From Panagrolaimus kolymaensis (taxonomy: Eukaryota > Nematoda > Chromadorea > Rhabditida > Panagrolaimidae), in assembly GCA_028622995.1 (NCBI GenBank), contig JAJQJQ010000011.1:2976001-3040000 (forward strand): a DNA stretch of 64,000 nucleotides, given 5' to 3'. Position 1 is the first letter of the stretch; each line of letters starts with the position of its first letter. A program made the translations under genes and the position numbers. This document shows, piece by piece, positions 12,102-24,521 of the stretch. Below the pieces are notes generated by a model that saw nothing but the letters and a program-made list of their open reading frames with translations, did not search any database and was not told the origin of the DNA.

Positions 12102-12920
12102 AATTTTTTTTCCAAACAAATTACAAATATTTTTTTTTTCTCAACCCTAATTTATCGATTTTTTTTAATGCAAAAGTTGTGGTCATAAATATTTTTAAAG
12201 TGCTTTCATGTTTTTATAACGTACATTTTGAGATTCGGCATGGATATCCACTATCCATTATGCAAAACTAGGATTCTGATTTAACTTTAACGAAAAATGA
12301 TACAATCCACCAATAATTTAGAAAAGGGTTCATTTTTAAATTATTCTTTTTTTTTTGAAATCTCAAGTAACAAGAGCATCTATAAAAAAAAGATGAACGT
12401 TATTGGATTTCAGCAATTTCCGTTTCAAAGTTTCCTTTATTGTTGCCGTTTAATAAAAAGTATACCATCATTGAAAAGTAAACAAAAAGCTATAATTTGA
12501 CTTTCCAATAGAATTTTTGCTGACAAAAGTTTTTTAGTTTTGCTACTAAAAAATGCTCTTTCAACATATGTATGTAGCTTTAGCTTTACATAAAGTATAT
12601 GCATGGAATGCTATTATGTGCATATCAGATTGATTAGTTGTTTGTTAATGTCATTAAAAGATTTAGAAATTAAAACTAAAACAAATTATTTAATCTTTTT
12701 TTTTTTCAAAAGAAAGATTTTTCGTTACTTTCCCAATTTGCGATTTAAAAAAAATCATGATCGGGCAGGTAAAGAAATACAAATTCCAAAATTGGGTCAA
12801 TGACTCTCGTCCGAATCCAAATCAGTCATCGGTGTTGCTGCATCGACAAAAAAGGGTCATTATCATTCGATCAAAAATAAACGTTGTCTTCTTTTTTAAA
12901 CTTTTCAAGAAAAAGAAAAA
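12102..12920. other. intergenic region between dmd-4 and Warthog gene
   Basis: This stretch holds the dmd-4 3' UTR and the Warthog promoter. Short AT-rich open frames occur, but none has a convincing splice pattern or family resemblance. Confidence 0.5.
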
Positions 12921-14787
12921 ATGAAGCTAAATTTATTATTGATATTTTTATCCATTTCTTTAATCCAATATGGATTGACTGCTTTTTGTGGAAGTACTGC
13001 AATTCCATTTCGATTTGAAGTTTTAGAAAATGGTGATTTTGTTTTGGGTTGCGCAACTCCATCTTGTATGTGCGCAAGACCCGCAGGTGATAGTCAATTT
13101 AATGTTAGTTTTTTAAAATTTGTTGATTGATGATATTCGAGGTTAAAATTTTAGCCAAATAGTGGAGGCGAGGATGGATTTTTGAGAGAAGGAGATTTTT
13201 CGCGTCAAAGCAATTGTATTTCGAATGGACCTGATCAAGGTGCTAGATGCTCGGGAAGCTTTTCCTCTGCTTTTTGCTCTGGTACCACAAGTTGGGCTGG
13301 TGGAGTTCTCGATCGAGGTGATGGAACGTAAGCTGTCATTAAAAAACATGTATGTAGTAGTAATGATTAAAATAATTGTAGCATCGGTCTTCAATGTTGT
13401 TCATATGATGGTATGAGATTCGCAGCAGAAGTTGGCCGACCTGTTGTTCATCAAGGTGAAGTTTATAGCGGTGGTGAAGTTATCCGTGATGGGCGTCAAA
13501 CTGGTTTTGATTTAATCACAAATGTTAAAAAAATAGTTGGGCAAGATGGATCGTAAGATTTTATAAAAATATGATCAAATCCGAAACTATCTTTTATTTA
13601 GAACTGCTTATGAACTTACAGTTTATCGAATGAATTGTTTACCTAATGCTCCAGAAGAAACTAATCAAGGTTTACTATTTTTATTTTTTTCCCACTCGTA
13701 AAAAATAAAACATTTTAATTTCAGTGGATTTTGAGTCAAGAACAGAAATCACAAAAATTCTTGATAAAGTTTTGGATCAACAACCCCAACTCGAAGCTCC
13801 ACAAAGCAATGATCAAGTTGTACAAATTGGCGAAGCCGTGGTCCCAGTCCAAAGTCCCGGATATTATTATCCTGTTAGTGGAACACCAGCTTGCTTTTCA
13901 GCTGATACACTTGTTTCAAGTGAATCAGGTTCAGTTAGAATGGATCAACTCAAAGTTGGAGATATGATTCAAATTCCTGTTGATAATACTGTAAGAATTT
14001 TAACTTGCAATGTTGTAGCAAATTCTGAAAAAGCTCAAACAATTTTAAAATTATATAAACTTTTTTATCCGATGATACCTTCACAATTCAAAGAGTGAAA
14101 AAAATACTGTTTAATTTTTTATTAAACTTTTTCGATTAGAATTCGAATTGCTACTTTCTTTAGTTAAACTTTAGGATTTTTCGTGAAATAATTTTCAATA
14201 AAACCTTAAAACTCTTAAAAATTTTGCTCCATTGAAAGCTTTTAACTTTTCAGACAAGCTATGATGAAGTCATTTCATTCCTTCATCGCCTTCCCGACAC
14301 AATTGCGAGCTTCGTTCGTCTTCAACTCATTGATGGAACTGAAATCAAATTAACTCCCCAACATTTTATTCATCGAGTTCCATGTTCCTCACCAAAACTT
14401 GAAAATATTAAACAAGTTTATGCTGTAGAAATTGCAGTTGGAGATTGTTTACTCAAAAAAACTTCTGAAGGTTCATTTATTCCCCTCCAAGTTACTGTAA
14501 TTTCAACCGTGGAAGAACGAGGTGTTTATTCTCCCATGACTGAATCAGGAACTATTATTGTTAATGATGTTATGGCTTCATGCCATAATGTGGTTCGATC
14601 TGAAACTCTTTCACACACTTTCTTCCGCGCCATTTTACGCTTTGAACGAGGTGTTCGTCGATTCTTTACTTATATGAATGGCGATCGAAAAGAAGTTCAC
14701 CTTCCATTTGGTGTTGAATTTGTTTTCAAAACTTTGCATGCTTTTATTCCAGAAAATACTTTTGATGTGTACAAACAAGAACTTTAG
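12921..14787 (+). CDS. Warthog hedgehog-related protein (Wart + Hint/Hog)
   Basis: This is a secreted, self-processing hedgehog-related protein of the nematode Warthog group. Seven exons (12921-13103, 13155-13327, 13382-13552, 13602-13669, 13725-13990, 14254-14787; six are defined here) give 464 residues. A signal peptide ends near residue 21. The Cys-rich Wart domain follows (about 22-195, beginning FCGSTAIPFRFEVL and containing GLQCCSYDG). The Hint domain begins at Cys255 (PACFSADT), the residue expected to carry out the N-to-S acyl shift. TPQHFIH supplies the conserved Thr/His block, and VMASCHN is near the end of the Hint core. C. elegans Warthogs act in cuticle and moulting biology. The gene lies 300 bases upstream of the thioesterase gene on the same strand. 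If the 14k intron is retained, the frame stops at 14098 inside the Hint domain. Confidence 0.93.
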
Positions 14788-15086
14788 AATTTTATAAAAT
14801 TGTTTAAGTAATAATTAATAATGTTTTGCTATTTAAATATGATGTCTAATAGAAAAAAGCAGAGATTAAATGTTTTCTTAATTCCAAGAAATAAATTTTC
14901 AAGGTTTTGTAATTTTGTAGATTTAAAAAAAAATTGGAAAAGTATTACAAAAAATGTTTTAATCTTTAAAAAAGTTGGTTCAAAGAAACCAATGTTTGGA
15001 AAACAATATATGTTGCAGATTTTTCTTTACACATAGCTTTTTTATGTTCTTTCAGTGTTATCGCGATTGTGCACGATAATATAAAA

Positions 15087-15628
15087 ATGACTGAAAACTG
15101 TGTCATCGACAAAAATGAATATTTTATTCGGCTTTGTCAATTTATTGAAAAAACAAAAACCACTGATAATTTTAATCGAGTTGCTTCAGCTGTAAGAACT
15201 TTGAATTTTTTTATTCATAAATAAAAATTGATTCAGGTTATCCCCATAGCAGCTTCTGAAACAAGCATAACATGCGAGCTCAAAGTTGATCAAGAACATG
15301 TTAATGGAAAAAGTACATGCCACGGTGGCTTGACAGCGACATTAGTTGACATATCCACTAATTGGGCGGTAAGAGTTTCCATTCCTGAAGCTTCAATTCT
15401 TTCTGTGGATATTTCATGCAGGTGAATGATTTAAATTAAATAAGCCAAATGAGAGCTAATAATTTTTTTAGTTTCATGAATCCCATTCCCATTGGAACGG
15501 AAATTATCATCCAAGCAAATGTTCTCAAAAGAGGACGTACTATGGCTTTCACAGAATGTGAATTTCGTCGAAAAGATGATAACCGAATCCTTGTAAAAGG
15601 GCAACAGACTCTTTCTATTTTGCAATAA
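15087..15628 (+). CDS. ACOT13-like acyl-CoA thioesterase
   Basis: This is a hotdog-fold thioesterase of the ACOT13/THEM2 type, which hydrolyses medium- and long-chain fatty acyl-CoA. Three exons (15087-15191, 15237-15421, 15472-15628) give 148 residues, against about 140 in human. The active-site segment CHGGLTATLVDISTNWA is clear, with Asp73 matching the catalytic Asp and Asn58 the catalytic Asn of the human enzyme. GRTMAFTECEF and VKGQQTL fit the C-terminal strands. The start is the only ATG in frame after an acceptor-like CTTTCAG near 15054. That site and the 300-base spacing leave open a transcriptional link to the Warthog gene upstream. Confidence 0.92.
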
Positions 15629-16203
15629 TTATTTTTTGATATTTTTATTTGTGATTTTCATTGTCTATAAAACTTATCATTTTTCTGTAGCTATTTTAAT
15701 GATTGTATTATGTAATTGTTTTGAAGCGAAAATAAAATTAAGAATGACGCAACTTTATTTTGAGAAAAAGCTTTTTACGAGTTAGTTATTTACAAAGTTG
15801 GGTATTGCATACGGTTTATAAAAAACTAAATTTTACGAACGTAACACTCTTTATTATTATAAATAACGGTCTAGATAATTCTTGGCAGAGTTTTCTTGCG
15901 CACGATACTTAAAGAATAACAACACACTTCGTTGTTTTGCAGATATATATGAGACGTTATTATTACACATAATAAGGTTAGTGCTTGAAAGCTTCATTTC
16001 CTTTTTTCCTATCATTTATTACACTAAAAGCTTGGTTGTGAAATTCGTGTTGCTAGTGCAGTTTGTTTTTTGATTTTTTTTCTTTAAAAAAGCACCATTT
16101 AAATTGCTATTTTTTGTTCCATCGTTTTTCCTGCTTTTTTTTATTCGAATTACAAATTCACATTCTTAGGTAATCATCATTTTCAATACATAATTGATTA
16201 ACA
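15629..16203. other. intergenic region before RNA polymerase gene
   Basis: The stretch contains the thioesterase 3' UTR and the presumptive promoter of the RNA-dependent RNA polymerase gene. I found no further coding or RNA gene. Confidence 0.5.
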
Positions 16204-19200
16204 ATGGCATCAAACCAGTGTCGAATAAACTTTTTGCTTGGTCGAAGAGAATTGTGGAATGAAATGACAGAAGAAGATTTTACTAATGTATCTCTAAATT
16301 GTTGTGTACTTTCTTTAAATAATATAAAAAAGTTTAGATAGTTTTGGATGGCCTCCACAGTTTACCAAAAAATGTTGGCTTTGACGTTCAAAAGCCATTT
16401 GGAAGCTCTAAAATCGTTCAGAACGAAGATCCTGATCGACAAGCTCCAATGGAAATGATTGCTCTTTTGAAAACTAAAGATCAAGTGAGCTTTAACGAAG
16501 TATTTTTTAATGTTATTTCTCAACTTTTGGAAAGCTTTGATAGCTACCCATTGACTTTCAAAGTCTCATCCGAAGTGTTTCCTATCGAATTCGAGTATGT
16601 CTTTGATTAAATATTTAAAGTTCTTACTATTTTTTTGGGTTTTTAGATGCGCTGATGAACATTTAGCTGTGAACAAAATTGTGTTTGGCGTTATCTATCG
16701 TGGACCTATCATTGAACATTTTGATTTGGTTCCTGATCATGGTGCTTTACGGAACCGTTGGCCGGGAGATACTGGAAGTTACTTTTCTGGTGTTCCAGAA
16801 AAGCCCGTTTATCGAGCCGATTTCTTTCATGATCGTAACATTCTTCAAATAAGAATTCCAATGCTCGATAATGGTGATAGAATCCGTCAAGCATATAGGA
16901 GAAGTAAAACTGAAGGAGAAAGAGTTGCTGTACAAATGCTTCGTCAATTCGATTTACCCGAAATAGACCTCGATTTTGTTTGGGGTCCTTTTGGGGATCG
17001 AATGTTATTTAACGATGTAATGATAAAACTGCCATATGATAGTATTCTTCGGGTGACAATTGATGTTCCTCACGTTGAAAGCGACAATTTTACCGCTGCA
17101 TTTTATTTCCATTACAACCATCCACCATCGGTTTATATAGCTGGGCTTCATTGCAAGACTGGTGATTACAGAGGAAAATCAACTCGTGCTATTGAATGGT
17201 GCCCATTTTATAGCCTTCCTAACTTTCTTCCTTCCATGGTTAACTCATCAGTGATGCAAGTAGATGTTGTCTTAAATGTTAGTATTTTTCCTCTCGTTAT
17301 CATTATACAATTTTTTCTATTTTAGCGTATTCAATTTTTCAATGTTCTTAGTCAACTCAAAGATTCACTTCGATGTCAAATTGATTTTCGAGCAATGACT
17401 TTTCACAAATTGAAAAACCCATATATCAAAATTCGTCGTGAAGTTTATTATTGGCCTTTCAACGTAAGATACTTATTTTTTGCGATATTAAGCCGCGGTT
17501 ATGCAGGAGCATTTCGTCTTCTTCGTAATTACGATGTCTTTGATGAATTTTTTCGTGAAATTGATAGTTTACTACAAAGAGGTGATGATGACATAGCAAT
17601 CAAAAAATTAACAAAAATATTTTTTGAAACTATTCAAAATTTGGATATCATGGAAAGTCAAGTTAATTTTGCCCAGCAATATCGGAAAAAGTTTAATGTA
17701 AAGGATGACAACTTTGTTGAAATTCGAAAAGTTTGTTTTTATTTTTCTGTCATTTTTTTTTACTAATTAATTTAGGTGATCGTTACGCCCACTCGTGTTT
17801 TATTGTATCCTCCAGAACCAATTATGGGCTCTAGAATTGTACGAGAAATAGGTCCAGAAAAAGTCATTCGCGTTGTGTTTAGAGACGATTCAATGGAATT
17901 CATGCGGTCTTCTTGTGTACCTACAAAAATTACAGACAAAACTGTTCTTCGCTATTTACAAAATGGTCTAGAGATAGCTGGAGATATGTTTTATTACTTG
18001 GGTTATTCGAATTCGCAATTGCGTGATCATGGTTGTTACTTTTATCAAACGAACGACCCATCCGATATTATTAAAATTCTTAACTCAATGGGGACTTTCA
18101 AAGAAGAAGGCGTGGCTAAAACGATGGCTCGCTTCGCACAATGTTTTACTCAAAGTTGGGTTAGTTTATATTGATGTTTCATAATAATCTGAATAATTGT
18201 AAGTTTTAGACTAGTGAATCAAAGGTGGATATCAATGTGGCTGAAACATATGATTATGAAAATTGTTCAGTAGACGGAAATGGAAAAAATTACTGTTTTT
18301 CTGATGGAGTTGGAATTTTGAGTCAAAAACTTGCTAATAAGCTTATTGCTGACTTTCGAATTGAGACATCCCCTTGTTGCTTCCAATTCCGTTATGGTGG
18401 ATATAAGGGAGTCATTGCTGTTGAGCCTTTGCTTGATTTATGGCAAAAATGGTTAGCTGAAAATAAAATTACAAATCCAGAAAATAAATTGATGAATTGT
18501 GATGTTTTATTCCGATCATCTCAAAACAAGTTTACAGCTCCTGACAACCACAATAAACTGGAAATAGTTAAACATGATTCAGCCTGTCCTATAAGGCTTA
18601 ATAAACCATTAATTAATATCTATGATCAGGTAAATTAAAAAATTGTTTTCAATGATTTCCTAAATGCAGATTTTTAGGTTTCTGAAAAATTAAGTGAAGC
18701 ATGCCATTACAAAACTTGTAAGCGCATCATTGATTTAGCTACTTTTCATATTGAAGATATTATTCGCTCACTTACTGATGATTATTCTTTTCGCAATGCT
18801 ATGCAAGAGTTACCTTTATATGTCCCTTCTTCCAAGTTGACATCATATGCTACTCTAGTTAACGAACCATTTTTTCGCTCAATGGTTATGGCAAGAGCAC
18901 AGTATTCTTTGAGTGAGTTCTTCCCTTTCTTAAATGCATTTAAAAAAAATATCTTTAGAGTATTTGAATGAGAAGAAACAAATTAATGTTCCACCAAGCT
19001 TTGGGAGATGTATGTTCGGGATTGTAGACAATACGGGCATGCTACAACATCGTCAAGTGTTTATACAGTATTCAAAGGATATTTACACCCAAGTTAAAAA
19101 TTGCCAGAAAATTATTCATAAAGGTGTCTTAAATTTAAATGCGATTACAATAACAGACGAAATTTTAGGGAGAGTTGCTGTTTCTAAGAACCCAATGTGT

Positions 19201-21410
19201 AGTTCGGGTGACTTACGAGTGTTCACAGCCGTTGATATTCCTGCCCTTCGTCACTTTTGTAATGTAATAGTTTTTCCTCAACATGGCCCACGTCCACATC
19301 CTGATGAAATGGCAGGATCTGACCTTGATGGAGATGAATATTCAGTTATTTGGGATCCTGAGCTTTTACTTGATTATGATTTACCACCCTTCGATTACAC
19401 TCCTATTAAAGCTGAACCACCGAAGAAAGTACCTTTAACTGATTTAATCAGTGAAAGTGCTAATTTCTTTGTCAATTATATGTCACAGGATTTGCTCGGA
19501 CAAGTTGCTAATGCTGTAAGTTCTTTAACTTCTTTTTTTCCCTCTTAATTCTTAGTTTCAGCATTTGGCCAATTCGGATCTGTATGGTTTGGATAGCGAT
19601 GTATGTATGCAAATAGCCGCCAAACAAATGACTGCTGTAGATTTTGCCAAGACAGGGATACCTATGATACCGCTATCTCGTCAATGGGAAAAAGAAATCC
19701 CACCTGAAAGATCAGAAAGAAATCCTGATTACATGCTAAAAGACCATGAACCAACTTACGAAAGCCCTCGTTTACTTGGAAAAATCCATAGAAAAATCCA
19801 AAAATTCAATGATAACGTTTGCTCTATTTTCAACGAAATACAAGAAAAACCATTAATGGATCCTTTCATTGACTGCAAAGGATGGGAAGAATATAAAAGC
19901 CAAGCAGAAGAAACGTATCAAGAATATTGTGATGAGCTTTCTGTAATATTTTTTTATTTGCATTTGAAATGCTTTTTAATTATTTTTTAGCATTTAATTG
20001 TCGCATATGGAATCAAGAATGAAGGAGAATTATTTTCTCAATGTTTTACCGAAATTAAAAATCGATTAAATACTCGCGAAAACGATAACATGTCTGGTTT
20101 TACAACCATGACATTGATTCAATCTCAAGTTTTTCATATCTTTGCACGTTTTCGGGCGGAATTCTTTGATCCTCATGGATACAATTTGAAATCAAGACTC
20201 GATAGTGAAGAAAAATTGATTTTACGTGAAAGAATGGAAAGAGTCACTTTAGTTATGAAAAAAAGAGCGGTTGCTTGTTATAAAGTAGCTTATGGTATTT
20301 TTAGTTTTCTCTCCTTTTCAGCTTCTTACAAGTATTTTTATAGGAAATGGTAAATTTTTATCATTCCCTTGGATTGCATGGGAAGTTCTGGATAGTGTGC
20401 GTATGGATAATCGCGCTCCTATCATTACTGATTCTCTTGGTGAAATAATTTCAAATGAAATTCAATCTAAACGCTTTAGTGAATTTAATCGCTTTAAAGA
20501 AAATTTGTCGATATTTGCTCCAGCTATCATCCCTTATATTAATCGCTATATGGGATTGGGTGATTTATTGTACTTTCTCATCAAATGGAGAGAACAAAGA
20601 CCTCAACTTCAAAATTTTAAAAAGCCTCATTTAATTTTACTTTTTATTAAGTTTGGTGTTGGAAGCTTACCCCGTCCTAGTGGATATTATCCTTTCTTAG
20701 ATGAAACAACAGAAGAACAACAGGATTCAATAATGGATCTTAACAATCAAATTGGTGGACTTGGAAGAAAACTTATTTTATTTTTTGCTACTCTTGCATC
20801 AGATGATTTCTTAAACATGACCCATATTAATTACAAGGAGCCTAATCTTGGTGAAAAGAATGATGTGATTCATGACAGAGATCACTGGCGCCCATTACAT
20901 GAAGTAAGTGTTTTGGTATCTTTTAATTTCTTCATTTTGATATCCTTTTTTTAGGCTGGACTTGCAACTTATTTGCATTTAGCTTGTACCATTACACCTA
21001 CGGTACTTCCCATTGATTCGGATGGGAAAATAAACGTAGCGTCGTCTCAAATAATCAAATCTAATCCTTTTGTGATTGAAATTCCAACATCTATGGTTAA
21101 AAAATTTACTTCTTCTTTAGAAATCTTAAAGAAGGAATCAGGATGCATTCATATTGCTTACAGAGTTCCACCACAACAAGGACATTTTATTAGAAGAAAC
21201 CTAAGCGAAGATGATGACGATCCTAATTGCAAGATCACTTTATGGTCCAAAGGAACTCCAGCACAAGTTCGAAAGCTTCGAAAAATGTTGACAATTCGAC
21301 CTATTTTAAATCCAAATGCTAGCGCTTTGGAAATCAATCACGCTCTTGCCAAACAAACAATGGAGAAAGTGCAGGATATTATTAACAAAGCTTCTGACAA
21401 AACCGAATAG
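16204..21410 (+). CDS. cellular RNA-dependent RNA polymerase
   Basis: This is a nematode RdRP of the EGO-1/RRF-1/RRF-3 family, which makes secondary or primary small interfering RNAs on mRNA templates. Twelve exons (16204-16287, 16338-16594, 16647-17277, 17326-17730, 17776-18159, 18210-18629, 18678-18912, 18959-19515, 19562-19942, 19991-20294, 20344-20903, 20955-21410) give 1557 residues; C. elegans paralogues are about 1600 to 1765. The catalytic motif [16 protein letters not shown] puts DLDGD at 927-931, the metal-binding aspartates of the double-psi beta-barrel. Other family blocks are [21 protein letters not shown] and [13 protein letters not shown]. All key residues are intact. The general look is closer to EGO-1/RRF-1 than RRF-3, but I cannot fix the paralogue. 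The N-terminus is the least certain part and may extend further upstream. Confidence 0.93.
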
Positions 21411-22095
21411 CTCATGCAAATTTTGTTTTTGAAAATTTTTCATGCGGGTGATCTCATCGTAAACTTTTAAACGTAAAAAAAAATAAAAAAGGAGTTTGGA
21501 ATTTTGTATTTTCGATGTTTATTGTTTGTATGAATAAATCCTTTCTCCGAAATTGTCTGACTCCTCCATCATTACAACACGGCCATTTCATTTTTAAAAG
21601 TATTTTGATAGAAAAATATGCAGTATGTAAGAGTTTCAAAAAATTTCTTAATATTGATTATGATATCAAAGAATGAAAAACTACTGTAAAGTCAAAGTAT
21701 CAAGTAATAAAGCATTCTTTTGAATAACGCTTCATAGACCATCTTCAATAAATATCGCAGAAATTTGTATGGAAAAATAAATCAAAACTTCTAACTCCAC
21801 CACCCAAGCATCCATCAACTCGCTGGTTTCGTATTAGCAACCGCATGCAACCGAAATATGTCAAACTCCAACATTATTTCATTGACAAGTTATTAAAGAA
21901 AGAAAAGCCGCAACATTCATACTTCAAGTCACTCTTAACAATAGATTAAACAAAGAACACATTAAATAACAATTTGCTTTATTAAATATTATGTAAACAA
22001 CCAAGAAAACGTAATTAAAATTTAAGAAAATATGAAATTACTAGCAAAAATATAGGAATTAAAGAAACGAAATAACCAATAAGAACCATGCATTA
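21411..22095. other. region between two convergent genes
   Basis: These 685 bases separate the stops of the RdRP and cgh-1 genes and must include both 3' UTRs. The orphan frame at 21752-21949 is the only coding-like signal. Confidence 0.5.
21752..21949 (+). pseudogene. coding-like orphan open frame
   Basis: Between the polymerase stop and the cgh-1 stop lies a plus-strand frame of 65 codons with a stop at 21947. An acceptor-like ATCGCAG ends at 21760, and the encoded peptide is basic and well mixed, with PPPKHPSTRWFRISNRMQPK and a Lys-rich tail. There is no ATG near its beginning; the only one is halfway in. It resembles the last exon of a small basic protein, but I found no partner exon and do not recognise the family. 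Chance is possible. Confidence 0.25.
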
Positions 22096-23796
22096 TTATT
22101 GCTTATTAGAAGCATCATCATCAGTGAGATCACGTTGACAATCAGCAACATATAATTTAGGATCAATTTCAGCAGGGATGGGTTCAATTTGAGTTCCAAG
22201 TTCTTTTTCGATACGCTTAAAGTTGAGTCGATCATCATCTGAAATTTGTTTGTTTTAGTTAAGATATGTTAATATTATCAAGCAAATCATAAAGGCATGT
22301 GCATCAGAAGAAAAAAAGCTGCACACATACCATCATGAAAGCAACAGTAAGACTTTGATCTTCTCATGACATGCGCTAAATGGAATGGAAAAAAAAATTT
22401 ACCTGTGATGAGATTTATAGCCAATCCAAGATGACCAAAACGACCACAACGTCCAACCCTGTGCAAAAGTGATTCCGAATTTCGAGGAAAATCGAAGTTG
22501 ATGACGACGTTTACAGCTTGAATGTCGATACCTATAAACCCCGAATGAGAAGAAAAAGAAAAGTAAAAAATATATACCGCGAGTAAGAAGATCAGAACAG
22601 ACGAGATTGCGACAATGTCCTTCGCGAAAATCATGGAAGACTCGATTACGATGTTGTTGAGACATTTTTGAATGGATATAATAACATGAGCTAAAAAAAG
22701 ATTGACATGTCATAATTGTATGTAATATAAAAATAAACTTACTATCCAAGTTCAGTTATCTTCTTAGCAAGTAATTCAACACGTTGAGTTGAGTTGCAGA
22801 AAATAATTGATTGATTGATTTGGAGCTAAACTTAAAGAATTTAGAGCAAGAAGGAAATAGAAAATAAACAAACCTTGCGGAAGAGAGTATTTAAACAATG
22901 AACCTTCTGTTTTTCTTGAACAAAAGCATAATATTGTGTAACACCAATCAATGTAAGTTCTTCCATGAGATTGATTTCAAATGGATTCTTCATGTGAGCT
23001 TCCATAAAAGATGCAACAGTACGAGGAAATGTAGCTGAGTACAGCATGATTTGGCGGGCTTCAGGCAAGAATGATACAAGTTTATCAAGAACACCTTGGA
23101 AATCTTGAGATAATAATTTATCAGCTTCATCCAAGACGAGCATTTTGCAGCTTTTGACATCAGCAATACCCTTTTCCATCAAGTCAATAATACGACCAGG
23201 AGTAGCAACAACAAGATGTACAGTGCTGTTAAGACGCAAAATATCATCACGTAAGTCGGTTCCACCAGTAGTAACCATAACCTAAATAAAAAACAGATAT
23301 AGCGTAAAAAATATTCCATTTAAAGTAAACATACTTTCAAGCCGAGATGCTTTCCTAATTCAACGCAGATTTGAGATGTTTGAAGAGCCAATTCCCGAGT
23401 TGGAACAATAATCAATGCTTGAATGCCATCTTTCTTTGTATCAAGACGTTCAATAACAGGAATACAATAAGCGCCAGTTTTACCAGTTCCATTCTTTGCA
23501 CGAGCAAGGACATCTTGACCAGAAAGAGCAACACCAATAGAAGCTTCTTGAATAGGACTTGGGCGTTCCCAACCCTTTTCTAACATACCCTTGAGAAGAT
23601 CAAGACTAAGAGAGAAGTCTTCAAAGTTCATGCCCTTTGTGTTAGTAACATCCTAAAAAAAGAAAGAAGGTGATAGAGATTATGAGGAGAAATAAAAGCA
23701 TAAACTAACCTTAGACTTGTATCTCATATCTTTAGCAGGAAGCAGAAGTCCGACCTTCCAATCTTCAGCGGTTTTGGTAACAGTTTCCGTAGCCAT
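22096..23796 (-). CDS. cgh-1: DEAD-box RNA helicase DDX6/CGH-1
   Basis: This is the DDX6/Dhh1/CGH-1 helicase, a translational repressor and decapping activator found in P bodies and, in worms, in germ granules. Seven exons (23796-23710, 23652-23335, 23281-22874, 22825-22743, 22690-22578, 22531-22403, 22238-22096) give 426 residues, close to C. elegans CGH-1 (430). The Walker A motif AKNGTGKT is at 81-88, DEAD at 186-189, SAT at 217-219, and HRVGRCGR forms motif [12 protein letters not shown] is the Q motif. The FDF-binding C-terminal RecA domain is complete through [13 protein letters not shown]. The start follows an acceptor-like TTTTTATAG. The 164-base last intron stays open for a time, which creates a spurious alternative tail. 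Confidence 0.97.
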
Positions 23797-24521
23797 TATG
23801 ATGACGTTTTTGTTTCACTTTAACCTATAAAAACAAACAATTAATAATAAATAATTAAAAGTAAACGCAAAAGGTTAGCAAAGAACGAAGGAGGCGGTAA
23901 GAAATAAGTCAAAGAAAATTTATTTAGAGTAATTTTGTAGATATGGAAAAGATTGGATTTGGAAAGAAAAGCTTGTAATAAAATTAGTGATTGAAACAAC
24001 AAAAAAGCTTTGAAGCATTTACCCAAAAAAAATTCGCTGATGTTCAGAAATTCGAGCGAAGAGTCAAATGTCTTTTCTGCTACCTTATTTTTTGGCGGCA
24101 TTTTTAAATGTTCATAATGGTTTTCAACGGATCCAAAAGTTTTGTTGCAGGTTTTATCATAAAAACTAAATGAAGGTAGGTAACACAAAAATGGCTATTA
24201 TATGTAAATACACTGAAATAATTTTTGAGGATACTTTAAAATATTGCTATTGAAATGTACATATGTTTTTGAAAAACCAAAAGAGTTTAAAATAAACTTA
24301 CCTTTTTGGATTTATTTGAAGCCAATTAAGCCATAAAACATTTACCAGGGTTTTTAAGAAGCAGAGAAGACAAATCTGCATTATTTAAATATTTTCAAAA
24401 ATTAGGGTAAAAGTTTATTTTCAATGCAAATTTACCATTTTTTCTCATGGTTAATCTTTTATTTATTGCTCACGCTCATTTTCACTTTTTTTCAAATCAT
24501 TGCTTCGTTCCGCTTTCAAAA
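23797..24521. other. divergent intergenic region
   Basis: This 725-base region lies between the divergent starts of cgh-1 and the basic disordered protein gene. It should hold both promoters. A minus-strand open frame here is hydrophobic and low in complexity, and I do not accept it as a gene. Confidence 0.5.

Noticed and set aside
13991..14098. Read-through of the Warthog frame into an alternative C-terminus
   Set aside because: It cuts the Hint domain in two. Splicing to 14254 restores the rest of the domain in phase, so this is intron sequence.
22239..22402. Alternative tail of cgh-1 reading into the last intron
   Set aside because: The peptide is unlike any DDX6 tail, while splicing to 22238 gives the expected length and end.
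24447..24521. Upstream ATG of the disordered protein adding 25 hydrophobic residues as a signal peptide
   Set aside because: The added part is His/Phe-rich, and the remaining protein is strongly charged and lacks features of a secreted protein. The ATG at 24522 is simpler, though I cannot exclude the other.
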